Below, one piece after another: positions 41,915 to 52,172 of a DNA stretch of 64,000 bases (position 1 is its first letter; every line of letters starts with the position of its first letter). Source of the stretch: Belliella filtrata (GTDB taxonomy: Bacteria > Bacteroidota > Bacteroidia > Cytophagales > Cyclobacteriaceae). A program made the position numbers and the translations under genes. Under the pieces are notes generated by a model. That model was not told the origin of the DNA and ran no database searches. It saw nothing but the letters and a program-made list of their open reading frames with translations. The stretch spans positions 62,001 to 126,000 of the forward strand of contig NZ_JAKZGP010000005.1 of NCBI RefSeq assembly GCF_022549775.1, written 5' to 3'.

Positions 41915-44416
41915 TTATTCTAGCATTTTAATAAAGTATCCACCGACAACAGATCTGGCTTGAAAGCCTACTTGAGCTGCATCTGGAGTCTCATACCAAT
42001 CAGTCATCGGAACTCGATCTGGAGTGGAAACAACAAAATCATACAAAGGATTAATAAACTGCTGGAAGGTTTCCTTATCATCTGCCAAAGTTGCAGTCCA
42101 AATTACCCAATCTGATTTGGTATAGGTCCGTCTGTTATCAAGAGGTAAACCAAATTTATGCTGCTTTGTTAAGTAGTAAGCCACTTCCTTCTGAGCAACT
42201 TCTTTTGGAAAAATTTCCAAATCCAGTAATTTATCCCAAACCAAATTATACTTTTGACTCCAAGTGTTTGGCTTGTCAAAAGTCAAACGATAATGATCTC
42301 CATCGTCCGCCATTTTCATCCATTCTCTTGCCATTCTTTTAGCTTCATTGGTATATTTTTCTGCGATATCTTTTTTACCTAACATTTCAGCTAGTTTTCC
42401 ATACCCAGCTATTCCAACTATGGCTTTTACGGATAGATTGACATTGTGAGCAAAATGACCAGCAAAATCATCAGTACAAAGTTGATTTTCTGGGTCTAAT
42501 CCTTTCTCCATAAGATAATTGGCCCATGTAGTAAGTGTTTCCCAATGTTCTTCGGCATACTTTGGATTTCCTTCCTTCACAGCTATTGCTGTGGTAAGTA
42601 TCAGCATGTTACCAGACTCTTCCACAGGCATATCTCCACCGTATGTTTGACCATTGGCATGAGGATAAGTTCCCACATCATGAGCTGCAAATGGTTTTGT
42701 CCATTTACCACTTTCGGAATAGTAAAATATAGGGTTGAGCATACCCTTAAGTAAATCAGGATTATATTTCAAAAATAGCGGTGCTGAAGGATAGGTTACA
42801 TCAACAGTTCCAATAGATCCATTACTAAAATTTTCCTTCGATAAGAACAGCATGTTTCCTTTATTGTCCCTGACTAATTTATGTGCGGCGATAGATTGTC
42901 TGTAAGCTAAGAGGCATAATCTTGCATAGTTCTCCCCGCCAACATTTAAAGCTTCGTTGTAGATTTGCTCATCAAGGCTGTTTGTACGCTTTAAAATTTC
43001 TTTGTGATCGTCTGCAGATGCTTGTAGCACCTCATTGAAAGATACCTTTCCATCTTGAGTCCACCAGGCTTTTAGGTTGTTACCAAAATACTGAATCGAT
43101 TCTATATCATCATAGGCAACCATTACATAACCGTATTCAGAATTGGAACCTACTATTCCAAGATTTTCTGTAATACTCATGACAGGCATTTTTTTAGACA
43201 TAACAGCGTTTAATTGCTTTTTTTCATTTTGGATTGTTCCCTCATTTATAAATTGTTCCTTTACACTCACAAAGTCTCCAATGGAAACAGATTTGCTATC
43301 CGACTCTTGAGTAGCTAAGTAGAAGTATCCCCAATCAATTCTCACATTATCACCACTTTTCTTAAGGATTGGCTGCTCGATTGTGCCAGATTTGGCATAC
43401 TTGACATTTCCAATTTGACCAGTTGTGACTTCAACTTCTTGATTGAGTTCGTTTACAGACCATTCTGGAGTAGCTTCAAAGTAAATCTGAACCTCGTGAT
43501 CTGCACCATCATTGGAAGTCGTGCTATAATTGATATAGTTTACTGGACGAGATAAGATATCTAAATCATCCATTATAAGTGGAGAAACAAATTCAACTTT
43601 TAGGTCTATAGGGCCGCATGTAAATTTATATTTGGTTTTTGTAGCAGTGATTTTTACATCATTCTGTATCGCCGATTCACCAAATATAGGTTTGATATCA
43701 CTTTCCTTGAATATACCGAAATCAACATATGCAAGTCCACCTCGATCTAAACAATGAGCTGCAATAATGTTTGTTTGCCCTGGCTTGATAAGGCTTTTAT
43801 CAAGCTTTAGGATAATGTTACTTTTAGCACGATTCCCTGTGTCTACAATTTTTTCACCATTGAAATACAACTCAAAATCATCATCATGAGAATAAACTAA
43901 ATAAAGATCACTATTTGCATATGCATCCTCTATTTCAAATGCTCTCCTGACCCAAATTTCGTCAGTTTCCCATGAAGTCTGGGTGTCACCTGTATTTGGA
44001 GTTCCGAAAGCTGCTTGACCTGATTTCCAAGAGGCTTCATCAAAATCTGGTTTTTCCCATCCATCATTTGGCTTTTCTGTGACAAATTTTGCGCTCCAAG
44101 GCTCATACTGTGCATTAGGTAAAATAGGCTCAAGCGGAATATCTTCTTTTCCCAGAAACCTATAAACCTTTCCATCTACTCGAATAGCACCTATAAGTGA
44201 GTGATTCTTTCCAGTCCAATGCTTGATGGGGGTATCATAAAGGTTATCCGATGTAGACCAGGCACTAATATATGGGTCTATGGTAATCAATGGAAATGCT
44301 GGAGCTCTAAGTGAAGCTCCAGTATCCTCCATTTGGGCACTTGAAGGAGCACAAGCGGTTGCTGTAAAGCAAGCTATAATAATGGCTATTATTCCATTCA
44401 AAGGTTTATTATACAT
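41915..44416 (-). CDS. DUF4965/DUF5127/DUF1793 glutaminase A-like lipoprotein
   Basis: An 833-residue lipoprotein (TATAC, Cys22). It follows the order DUF4964 (about 30-80; APAFPLITIDPYISAWS), an inserted beta-sandwich (about 100-245; WEKPDFDEASWKSGQAAFG, SDLYLVYSHDDDFELYFNGE), DUF5127 (about 260-480), then the DUF4965 and DUF1793 alpha-helical region (about 480-830; HDVGTYPHANGQTYGGDMPVEESGNML, RLTFDKPNTWSQKYN). Fungal relatives are called glutaminase A, but the alpha-toroid fold is glycosidase-like and these genes often sit in sugar loci. It is the last gene of the PUL. The reaction is unproven. Confidence 0.85.
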   Translation of the reverse strand: MYNKPLNGIIAIIIACFTATACAPSSAQMEDTGASLRAPAFPLITIDPYISAWSTSDNLYDTPIKHWTGKNHSLIGAIRVDGKVYRFLGKEDIPLEPILPNAQYEPWSAKFVTEKPNDGWEKPDFDEASWKSGQAAFGTPNTGDTQTSWETDEIWVRRAFEIEDAYANSDLYLVYSHDDDFELYFNGEKIVDTGNRAKSNIILKLDKSLIKPGQTNIIAAHCLDRGGLAYVDFGIFKESDIKPIFGESAIQNDVKITATKTKYKFTCGPIDLKVEFVSPLIMDDLDILSRPVNYINYSTTSNDGADHEVQIYFEATPEWSVNELNQEVEVTTGQIGNVKYAKSGTIEQPILKKSGDNVRIDWGYFYLATQESDSKSVSIGDFVSVKEQFINEGTIQNEKKQLNAVMSKKMPVMSITENLGIVGSNSEYGYVMVAYDDIESIQYFGNNLKAWWTQDGKVSFNEVLQASADDHKEILKRTNSLDEQIYNEALNVGGENYARLCLLAYRQSIAAHKLVRDNKGNMLFLSKENFSNGSIGTVDVTYPSAPLFLKYNPDLLKGMLNPIFYYSESGKWTKPFAAHDVGTYPHANGQTYGGDMPVEESGNMLILTTAIAVKEGNPKYAEEHWETLTTWANYLMEKGLDPENQLCTDDFAGHFAHNVNLSVKAIVGIAGYGKLAEMLGKKDIAEKYTNEAKRMAREWMKMADDGDHYRLTFDKPNTWSQKYNLVWDKLLDLEIFPKEVAQKEVAYYLTKQHKFGLPLDNRRTYTKSDWVIWTATLADDKETFQQFINPLYDFVVSTPDRVPMTDWYETPDAAQVGFQARSVVGGYFIKMLE

Positions 44417-44481
44417 GAAATTTAATTTTTGGTTATAATAGGATAATTTGATTTTAAGATTGCTATTAGTTTTTTAGATTA

Positions 44482-46800
44482 TTAATTCTTCGTGGTTTTA
44501 TCATTTTGAATCAAATCCAGTTCCTTTGATATAGAGTAGGGGAAGTCAGATTCTGAAATACCTCTTTCCTTATTGGGAACATCATTCATGGTGAACTTTA
44601 TTTTTGTCCCTTTCATCAAAGCATCATGGCTTAGCCAATTTTTAGAATATTTCTTTCCATTGACCTTCATACTTTGTATGTATTTGTTTTGCCTACTGTT
44701 ATTTTTTGCTTCAATTTCTATTTTTTTCCCATTCTCTAAGGTTAAGTTGATTTTTTCGAACAGAGGTGCACCAATAATGTATTCATCAGTTGCTGGACAG
44801 ACTGGATAAAAACCCATTGCAGAGAAAACATACCAAGCTGAGGTCTGACCATTGTCTTCATCACCACAATATCCATCTGGTATAGGCGAATACATCCGAT
44901 CCATAGTTTCTCTTACCCAAAACTGTGACTTCCATGGTTCTCCCGCATAATTGTATAAATAGATCATGTGTTGGATTGGTTGATTCCCATGAGCATATTG
45001 GCCCATATTTGCAATTTGCATCTCCCGGATTTCATGAATGACACTGTTGTAATAGCTTTCATCAAAAATAGGAGGTAAAGAAAAAACGGTATCAAGTTGA
45101 CTTATAAAGCGATCATGTCCTCCCATCAAATCTATTAAACCAGCTATATCGTGAAAAACAGACCATGTGTAATGCCAACTGTTTCCCTCAGTAAAAGCAT
45201 CGCCCCATTTGAATGGGTTAAATGGTGATTGGAAATCTCCATTCTTATTTTTCCCCCTCATCAGACCACTTTCGGAATCAAACAGGTGTCTATAGTTTTG
45301 ACTTCTTAAAGCAAATTTTTCTATTTCATCTTTTGGTCTATTTAGTTTTTTAGCCAATTGATAGATTGCAAAATCATCATAGGCATATTCCAATGACCTT
45401 GCTGCACTTTCATGAATTCCCACATCGTATGGTACATAGCCTAAGTCTGTGTAATATGATGCTCCAGCTCTTGCAACAGCCCTCAATGGCCCCTCATTTT
45501 CAGCACCTTTGAGTACCGCTTCGTAAAGCGTATTGATATCGTATCCTGAGCCACCTTTTAAGTATGCATCTGCAACTACAGAAGCGGAGTTGTTTCCTAC
45601 CATTATATCCCTATACCCTGGACTAGCCCATTCTGGAAGCCATCCACCTTCTTTATAAGCATTGACAAGACCTTCCTGTATTTGTGCATTAAGGCTAGGA
45701 TACATAAGGTTGAGAAATGGAAATAATGACCTGAAAGTGTCCCAAAACCCCGTATCTGTAAACATGAAACCTGAGAGCACTTCGCCATTGTAGGGACTGT
45801 AGTGCATTACATTTCCACTCTCATCAATTTCGTAGAATTTTCTTGGGAACAAAAGTGTTCGGTATAAGCAGGAATAGAAAGTCCTTATTTGGTCTATAGA
45901 ACCACCTGATACATTAATTCTCCCTAATTCTCGATTCCAAATTTCTTCACCGCTTTGTCTTACGGATTCAAAATCTCGATTTCCAATTTCCTCCAAATTT
46001 AAAAGTGCCTGATCAAAACTGATAAAGGATGATGCTACTTTAGCGTTCAATTGCTGACCTCTTTGAGCTGATTTGAATCGAACCACAGCACCTGCATGAT
46101 CTGACGCTATTTCATCTGAGTTAAAATCAAATGCTCCATTATTCCAGATTCCACTGCCCTCAAAAGGCTGATCAAATGAAATCACAAAATAGTTTTTAAA
46201 ATTGTCTGGAACACCCCCACTGTTTTTTGTAGTATAGCCTATGATCTTTTGTTCATCTGGTATGATTTTAATATATGATCCCTTATCAAATCCATCGATT
46301 ACCACATAAGCACTATCGGTTTTTGGAAATGTAAACCTAAATCTAGCCGCACGCTCTGTAGGTGTGATTTCTGTAATAATATCATGGTCTGCAAGATACA
46401 CGCTATAATAGTGAGGTTTAGCAATTTCAGATTTGTGAGAAAACCAGCTCGCTCGTTCTTCTTCATCAAATATTGGCTTACCGGTCATTGGCATAATGGA
46501 GAATTGACCGTAGTCATTCATCCATGGAGAAGGCTGATGAGTTTGTTTGAATCCTTTAATTTTATCTGCAGTATAAGTATATGCCCACCCACTGCCCATA
46601 TTTCCAGTCTGTGGCATCCAGAAATTCATCCCCCATGGTAAAGCAATTGCTGGATAGGTATTACCATTAGATAAACTGGGCTTTGAGTCTGTACCCATTA
46701 AGATATTTACGTGATCAATAGGTTTTGTTTCCTGTGCAAATGATTGGAATGAAATACACAAGACTACGAGACCAATGATATGAAGCGATTTTATATTCAT
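44482..46800 (-). CDS. GH92 family alpha-mannosidase
   Basis: About 772 residues, with a signal peptide when the ATG ending at 46800 is used (SLHIIGLVVLCISFQSFAQ). The N-terminal beta-sandwich starts HVNILMGTDSKPSLSNGNTYPAIALPWGM. The catalytic (alpha/alpha)6 domain includes DTFRSLFPFLNLMYPS, GGWLPEWASPGYRDIMVGNNSASVVADAYLKG, FTEGNSWHYTWSVFHD and GDEDNGQTSAWYVFSAMGFYP. These are the GH92 calcium-dependent exo-alpha-mannosidase signatures. It should trim alpha-1,2- or alpha-1,3-mannose from mannan or N-glycans in the periplasm. Linkage preference is not assigned here. Confidence 0.95.
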   Translation of the reverse strand: MNIKSLHIIGLVVLCISFQSFAQETKPIDHVNILMGTDSKPSLSNGNTYPAIALPWGMNFWMPQTGNMGSGWAYTYTADKIKGFKQTHQPSPWMNDYGQFSIMPMTGKPIFDEEERASWFSHKSEIAKPHYYSVYLADHDIITEITPTERAARFRFTFPKTDSAYVVIDGFDKGSYIKIIPDEQKIIGYTTKNSGGVPDNFKNYFVISFDQPFEGSGIWNNGAFDFNSDEIASDHAGAVVRFKSAQRGQQLNAKVASSFISFDQALLNLEEIGNRDFESVRQSGEEIWNRELGRINVSGGSIDQIRTFYSCLYRTLLFPRKFYEIDESGNVMHYSPYNGEVLSGFMFTDTGFWDTFRSLFPFLNLMYPSLNAQIQEGLVNAYKEGGWLPEWASPGYRDIMVGNNSASVVADAYLKGGSGYDINTLYEAVLKGAENEGPLRAVARAGASYYTDLGYVPYDVGIHESAARSLEYAYDDFAIYQLAKKLNRPKDEIEKFALRSQNYRHLFDSESGLMRGKNKNGDFQSPFNPFKWGDAFTEGNSWHYTWSVFHDIAGLIDLMGGHDRFISQLDTVFSLPPIFDESYYNSVIHEIREMQIANMGQYAHGNQPIQHMIYLYNYAGEPWKSQFWVRETMDRMYSPIPDGYCGDEDNGQTSAWYVFSAMGFYPVCPATDEYIIGAPLFEKINLTLENGKKIEIEAKNNSRQNKYIQSMKVNGKKYSKNWLSHDALMKGTKIKFTMNDVPNKERGISESDFPYSISKELDLIQNDKTTKN

Positions 46801-46868
46801 TATTATACTATAATTGTGAGTTTCCATGACGGATGTAGAAGTGTTGACTTAGGTTCAATGAATTTGAA

Positions 46869-49076
46869 TTACCAAGTAATGGAAACGTTTACTCCCTCTG
46901 GGTCATTTTCAAATCCAATAAAATATGTTTTACTTTTATCATCCCATGAGGTATTTGCATTTACATTCATACCTTGATGATTAGTGATTTTCACATCTTC
47001 AGGTGATTTTGGAATCAATACACGCATGACATTATTGGTATTCAGTGGACTCTTAGCTACAAATTCGTATTTGTTCTTGTTGCGTCGCTCTTGCTCAACT
47101 CTGGCTGCTGTTACTAATACCTGAGCTTTTTGCTTATCCTTGACACGGTCAATATTGAATAAGAAGGCTTGTTGGCCAGGTTTCACGCTTTTTTCATTCA
47201 AGACAGGGATTTCTGGGTCAAAAAGATCTATCAATGTTCCTTTCAATATGAATGGGGATGTATCTGAATTTTCGTCCAATACAGAGACTATATCATATGC
47301 TCCTCTCTGAAGAACAAAATGATTTTTTAATACTATATTCCCTTTGTTTAGGGTGTTCTTATGAAGATTATTTATAAGTTTTATGTATTCTTCATCTTTT
47401 CCTTTTTCGAGAACAAACTCTTTGGGATCCTTTCTGATAATTGAAACCCTTCCCTTTCCAACTTTATATTCACCAGCTAAGTAAGGGGGATCTATTCCCA
47501 ATAATTGAAATAAATGCTCCGAAGGTGCTTCAAAATCTTTCCCATTTGTATTCCACCACTCTTGTACAGATTGGAATGGATCATCATCTCTACCTGTATA
47601 TACCAATATGCCACCTTTTTTTACCCAATTTGCTACATGAGTATGAGACGCTTCATCAGCTGGCTTCATGTTGGAGTAAGACATCAGAAGAATGTTGATA
47701 TCTTCCCAAGTTTTGGAGTAAGAAGCATTTTCCAAATGGACTGTCTTTACGGGTATTCCCCTCTTGAGTAGAGGTAATGCTTGACCATAAAAGTTAGATA
47801 GTTGAGGATCATCATACCCCTCATGTGTTGGATATCTCTGAAACATCAAAGAATTGGCCATCAATACACCAATACCTTGTGTGCCATTCACTTTATTGTC
47901 CGAAAGGGGCATGTCATTGAGTGTATTGATCATCACTTGCATCTGAGTAGAGTAGAAGCGAGGTATCTGCTCTTTATGATCAGTATCCGCACTTGTGCGA
48001 TAAAGCCCCTCATAAATCCTATCGGGCCAAGGCATCACTTCATAATCAGCTATCATAGGGTATAGGAGCTGAGCAACAAAAGTGGCCTGATAGTTCTTTT
48101 TATAATCAACCCAATCTCTTGGCCAATCCTCTATAGGATCTGTCAGAAAATACATCTTTCTTCCAGTTGGAGCAGTCATTGACTCCATGGAGCCATATTC
48201 CAAAAAGGCAGTCTCAAAAACCCTTTCCTTTTCTTTACCATCAAAGAAATTTGGTTCCCTAGAAGTACCAGTCCAAACTTGAGCTATGTAACCGTCCATG
48301 GCAGGCATTGATGCAAGACTGGCTTCAGGGCTCACAATTTTCCATTGGGAATAATTCACCAATGAGTGTGTTGGAACATAACATCTTACCTCCATACCTT
48401 TACTTTTGCCATACTCTTTGGCGAAAGTAAAGCACTCGTCTAAGGCACGGTAGTACAGATGATATTTCAGTTTGTTGGCCAAGTAAGTATTTTCTGCAGA
48501 CTCATGCTGAGCTCTCCAGTCAAAACCATAATAGTCTTTCCATTCTCTCTTGAATGCTTCACTATACCCAGCTCTTGCCCAAAACTCAGGCTCTTCTAAG
48601 TATATGGCATCGATTCCAGCATCTATGACTCTTTTAATTACCGTCTCTTTGATATAATCAATGAAATTCATAGATGGAACTATGTAAGGAATCATTTTAC
48701 CATGCCATATGGTATCGCCTTTTTGCGTGACTTGACCTTCATCTAGGTGCATTTTTCCATCCCACTTGCCAGTAAAATAATCTTGGTATTCTCCCCAAGC
48801 TATCCCTGTCATAAAATGTGTATTGTATCCTCTATCTCTCCATGATTGAACCCTATCTTCGAAAGTCATATTTCCTTTCTTGTGGTGATCTTTGATACTA
48901 TATACAATGGCAACGTCAGCTCGAACATCTGTGACTGACTTCCATGGGTTTGATGTCTGAAATGCTGTTTTTTCTTTTCTTACTAAAGTTTTTTCTTGGC
49001 CTTCACCTGAGTTTTGTGAGCAAGCTTGGAAGCATATTGACAAAATCACAAGGTAAAGCTTGATATTTTTCTTCAT
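46869..49076 (-). CDS. Putative glycoside hydrolase-like lipoprotein (unclassified)
   Basis: A 735-residue lipoprotein (FQAC, Cys19). Residues about 50-400 look like a TIM barrel: VTDVRADVAIVYSIKDHH, NTHFMTGIAWGEYQDYF, IDAGIDAIYLEEPEFWARAG (acidic residues Glu161, Glu162, Glu164 at a strand end), and EVRCYVPTHSL. Residues about 410-560 resemble a Rossmann/GATase1-like domain as in GH42 enzymes (GIGVLMANSLMFQRYPTHEG, VANWVKKGGILVYTGRDDDP). The end is a beta domain. It was not matched to a numbered GH family. Position between SusD/DUF3823 and GH92 genes supports a role in glycan breakdown. Confidence 0.6.
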   Translation of the reverse strand: MKKNIKLYLVILSICFQACSQNSGEGQEKTLVRKEKTAFQTSNPWKSVTDVRADVAIVYSIKDHHKKGNMTFEDRVQSWRDRGYNTHFMTGIAWGEYQDYFTGKWDGKMHLDEGQVTQKGDTIWHGKMIPYIVPSMNFIDYIKETVIKRVIDAGIDAIYLEEPEFWARAGYSEAFKREWKDYYGFDWRAQHESAENTYLANKLKYHLYYRALDECFTFAKEYGKSKGMEVRCYVPTHSLVNYSQWKIVSPEASLASMPAMDGYIAQVWTGTSREPNFFDGKEKERVFETAFLEYGSMESMTAPTGRKMYFLTDPIEDWPRDWVDYKKNYQATFVAQLLYPMIADYEVMPWPDRIYEGLYRTSADTDHKEQIPRFYSTQMQVMINTLNDMPLSDNKVNGTQGIGVLMANSLMFQRYPTHEGYDDPQLSNFYGQALPLLKRGIPVKTVHLENASYSKTWEDINILLMSYSNMKPADEASHTHVANWVKKGGILVYTGRDDDPFQSVQEWWNTNGKDFEAPSEHLFQLLGIDPPYLAGEYKVGKGRVSIIRKDPKEFVLEKGKDEEYIKLINNLHKNTLNKGNIVLKNHFVLQRGAYDIVSVLDENSDTSPFILKGTLIDLFDPEIPVLNEKSVKPGQQAFLFNIDRVKDKQKAQVLVTAARVEQERRNKNKYEFVAKSPLNTNNVMRVLIPKSPEDVKITNHQGMNVNANTSWDDKSKTYFIGFENDPEGVNVSITW

Positions 49077-49230
49077 GTTTTGGCTGTCTAGGTTTTTAAC
49101 ATTGACTCCTGCATTTAATTAATGTGCTTTAAAATGTTCTCCATGGTTTTGGAAGAGAGTCTTTTTAATCAATTGAAAATTGGAAGGAAGCTAATCATGA
49201 TGAGACTAGCTTCCTTAATAGGCTTGAGGT

Positions 49231-50046
49231 TTAAAGTACCATCAATTGTTTAGCTTCATTGTAATTGTATCTTCTTATACCACTACCTCTCGGTGTATCA
49301 TAATTGATACGTGCGGCGGCTCTTACAAACACAACTCTTCCTTCAGGTATAGTACCTGTAGATTCAATAGTGATGATTTGTCCCAGCTGAGCATTAAATG
49401 CAGATCCAGAGAACTCAATCATGTTTGACCACCTTTCATCACGAGCTCTATACCCTACAGAAGACGAGTAGCTCACAAAAAGTCTCACATCAGTGACGTT
49501 TTGAAAACTACTGCTGTACCCACCCATTGGTTGAATTTTGCTTTGAAACTCATCAGTAGATACACCGCGGGTAACTCTAACTTGAGCCCTCACCCTTCCA
49601 TTGATCACCTCAGGTTCTCCAACCCATTCTACTTTTAAAAATGGTTGTACTTCAAATCTAACATCTTGTACGCCATGTATATCTAGTGTTTTAGATTCAT
49701 TTGCAATAGGCACACCTCTTTCATCTTCCCTGACAAGTGGAATGAATGGCCCATCTATTTGGACATTGTAAGTTCCCTTGAACAATCGTGTATTTTGAAA
49801 TGTACCATCAGGCATAGCAAAAAAATCAGGGTTCCATGTTGGATTTTCTCCCCAGCTCAATTCTGTAAGTCTCACTCTGATTCCTTCACTTCCTTGATCC
49901 GTAAGTATGGGCTCACCAGTAGCCACATCTACCACTTCACCTCTGATCGTCTCAGAGGGAACATCATAATTGTCAAGCTCAAAGAATGCACATGAGCTAG
50001 TAAGTGCAAGTATGAGAATATATATTTTAATTGATAGCTTTTTCAT
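49231..50046 (-). CDS. DUF3823-domain lipoprotein
   Basis: A 271-residue lipoprotein (SSC, Cys19) with two beta-sandwich domains. The first (about 25-130; SETIRGEVVDVATGEPIL, IRVRLTELSWGENPTWNPDFF, PDGTFQNTRLFKGTYNVQI) is the DUF3823 carboxypeptidase-regulatory-like fold. The second (about 140-265) has DVRLFVSYSSSVGYRARDERW. Such proteins follow SusD in many loci and are thought to be surface glycan-binding proteins. It starts 28 bases after the SusD stop. Confidence 0.88.
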   Translation of the reverse strand: MKKLSIKIYILILALTSSCAFFELDNYDVPSETIRGEVVDVATGEPILTDQGSEGIRVRLTELSWGENPTWNPDFFAMPDGTFQNTRLFKGTYNVQIDGPFIPLVREDERGVPIANESKTLDIHGVQDVRFEVQPFLKVEWVGEPEVINGRVRAQVRVTRGVSTDEFQSKIQPMGGYSSSFQNVTDVRLFVSYSSSVGYRARDERWSNMIEFSGSAFNAQLGQIITIESTGTIPEGRVVFVRAAARINYDTPRGSGIRRYNYNEAKQLMVL

Positions 50047-50074
50047 TTTTGTATTTCCTTAAATAAATAATATA

Positions 50075-52132
50075 CTACCTGTTAGGCTGTTGATCTATGA
50101 CTGGACTTTTGGCTACTTCTCCATTTGGGATTCCGAAGTAGTAATCCACAATATTGAACTCGAATGTCTTCAAACTCACCCATTGGAATCTTGCATCAAA
50201 GAAGTATCTTCCAGTCTCTGCTGACAAGAAAGGATATAGTCCTCTAAATCGATATCTTGTATCTACACTAAAGTCTTCTTTTGGACGATTCTCACCCCAA
50301 AAACCATCTCTTCCTTCGTAATGCTGAACCCTCCATCTTCTTAGGTCCCATTTGGTTTTGTGCTCTAGTGCTAACTCTTTTCTTCGTTCTTTTCTCACTA
50401 TATTTCTTCCTGTGATATCACCAGTAAGGTTTCCATTCAAAAGCGAAGCCCCGGCTCGTTCCCTAATATCATTGATAGCCATAGTAGCTACTTGAAGCAT
50501 ATCAGATCCATCAGGAGATGGCACCCCCGCCATAGCAAGCTCCACACCTGCTTCTGCTGCTGTAAGTAATACATCTGCATATCTCATGATTACAAAATGT
50601 TGAGCAGATCTACCTTCCGCAGCTTCAAAAGAAGGATCAGGATTTAACCATTTACGGCCATACAATCCAGTCAAGCACCCTTCACCATTGTCGAAGAACG
50701 GTCCATTTTCACCTGCTGCTGGAATTGTACCTCCTTGGAATGGTGCTGATTGTTGTCCGCTACCTTCTCGGGGACTTAAGTAAAGTGTTTTTGGGTTACC
50801 TGTAAATGCAGGCAAATGTTGATATCTTTCTTCTGCAGTTGCAAATGAATAATTATTAAACAAAGGCCGAATAGGCTCGGAACCTGTGTAAACACCAGCT
50901 CTAATTTCGATTTCCCTTCCTTTGAATACATCACTTGGGAAAATTACATAAGCCCTGAGTCTAGGCTCTGCATTTGCGAAAAAGTCCATTGGTGAATCAT
51001 ACATTAAATAATTCCCTTCAGTGATTGAATTTCCAGTGGTAACTTTGATTTTCCCATCAGGATATCTTTCAAATCCTTCAAACAATTCAATAAAATCAAG
51101 AGTAGGGCATGTTCCTGATGCTAATGGTGCTTTGAAGATAAATGGAGCACTATATGCATCATAGCCATGAGTTACTGTTGGAAATTCAAACTCCTTGACA
51201 TAAATATTTTCTGGACTTGTAAGATCACTGAACATGTCCACCATGTTTTGATATTGAGCTTGTCGATCTCCTGGAGCCCATCTTCTGCGGTATAGATCAT
51301 ATTGACCACTATTGATCACTTCATTGGCAGCCTTATAAGCCTCACCAAAATATCTTGCAGAAGCAGTCAAGGCTGTTTGCTCTGAAAAGCCAATTACCCT
51401 AACACCTGTTTTGACCCCATTTCCTGTAAGCCTACCTGGCACAGTTTCATTGTATTTTGCAACACTTCCAGCATATAGCATGGCTTCTGCCTTGAATGAA
51501 AGGGCTACATACTTATTTGAATATCCTCTTTTAGGACTTATTGGTTGGAGTAATTCAATCGCTGTATCAAAATCTGACAATACTTGATCCCATGTTTCTT
51601 CTTCTGTAGATCTCGGGATTTCTAAATCACTATCTGCGCTTGGGTATCGCAATACAGAGGTAACAAGAGGAACACCACCAAACCTCTTTGCCATAGCTGC
51701 AAATACATATGCACGAACAAAGTATGCTTCTCCTATGTAGTGATTATAAGTAACTTCTGGAAATGAACTTTGGAAATCTGGCAATCTTTCGATAAGGTAA
51801 TTGGCATCTCTGATTAGGGCCAGTGCTTGACCCCAATATGCAGTTCTTTCTCCTGTAAAGGCAGCACTAATTCCATCTCTATTTAAAGACTCCCCTGTAC
51901 CTTCTATGCCCAATGCGCCAAGCCAAGAATTGAACTCAACACCCCATTGTGCCATATACTTGAAGTCTTCGAATGGCATCCTACCATACATTCTAGCCAT
52001 GTAGACATCCATTCCAGATTCGCTGGACATCAAGGTTTCATCACCTATCACATTTGGAGGTGGGACATCCAGGTCTGTACAAGATGCTATGCATAACAAA
52101 CTGATAAGAATAAATATATTTTGAATTTTCAT
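50075..52132 (-). CDS. SusD/RagB outer-membrane lipoprotein
   Basis: About 685 residues. The ATG ending at 52132 gives a compact lipoprotein signal (ISLLCIASC, Cys18). SusD signatures are AYWGQALALIRDANYLIERLPDF, YNHYIGEAYFVRAYVFAAMAKRFGGVPLV (about 130-160), YVALSFKAEAMLYAGSVAK and the C-terminal IRERAG..NIVRKERRKELALEHKTKWDLRRW. It is longer than most SusD proteins because of an expanded middle portion (about 300-480). It caps the downstream-encoded transport partner SusC, from which it is separated by 40 bases. Confidence 0.94.
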   Translation of the reverse strand: MKIQNIFILISLLCIASCTDLDVPPPNVIGDETLMSSESGMDVYMARMYGRMPFEDFKYMAQWGVEFNSWLGALGIEGTGESLNRDGISAAFTGERTAYWGQALALIRDANYLIERLPDFQSSFPEVTYNHYIGEAYFVRAYVFAAMAKRFGGVPLVTSVLRYPSADSDLEIPRSTEEETWDQVLSDFDTAIELLQPISPKRGYSNKYVALSFKAEAMLYAGSVAKYNETVPGRLTGNGVKTGVRVIGFSEQTALTASARYFGEAYKAANEVINSGQYDLYRRRWAPGDRQAQYQNMVDMFSDLTSPENIYVKEFEFPTVTHGYDAYSAPFIFKAPLASGTCPTLDFIELFEGFERYPDGKIKVTTGNSITEGNYLMYDSPMDFFANAEPRLRAYVIFPSDVFKGREIEIRAGVYTGSEPIRPLFNNYSFATAEERYQHLPAFTGNPKTLYLSPREGSGQQSAPFQGGTIPAAGENGPFFDNGEGCLTGLYGRKWLNPDPSFEAAEGRSAQHFVIMRYADVLLTAAEAGVELAMAGVPSPDGSDMLQVATMAINDIRERAGASLLNGNLTGDITGRNIVRKERRKELALEHKTKWDLRRWRVQHYEGRDGFWGENRPKEDFSVDTRYRFRGLYPFLSAETGRYFFDARFQWVSLKTFEFNIVDYYFGIPNGEVAKSPVIDQQPNR

Positions 52133-52172
52133 GGTTACTTTCAATTTAATGTTAACACACTTTCAGAGTAAA

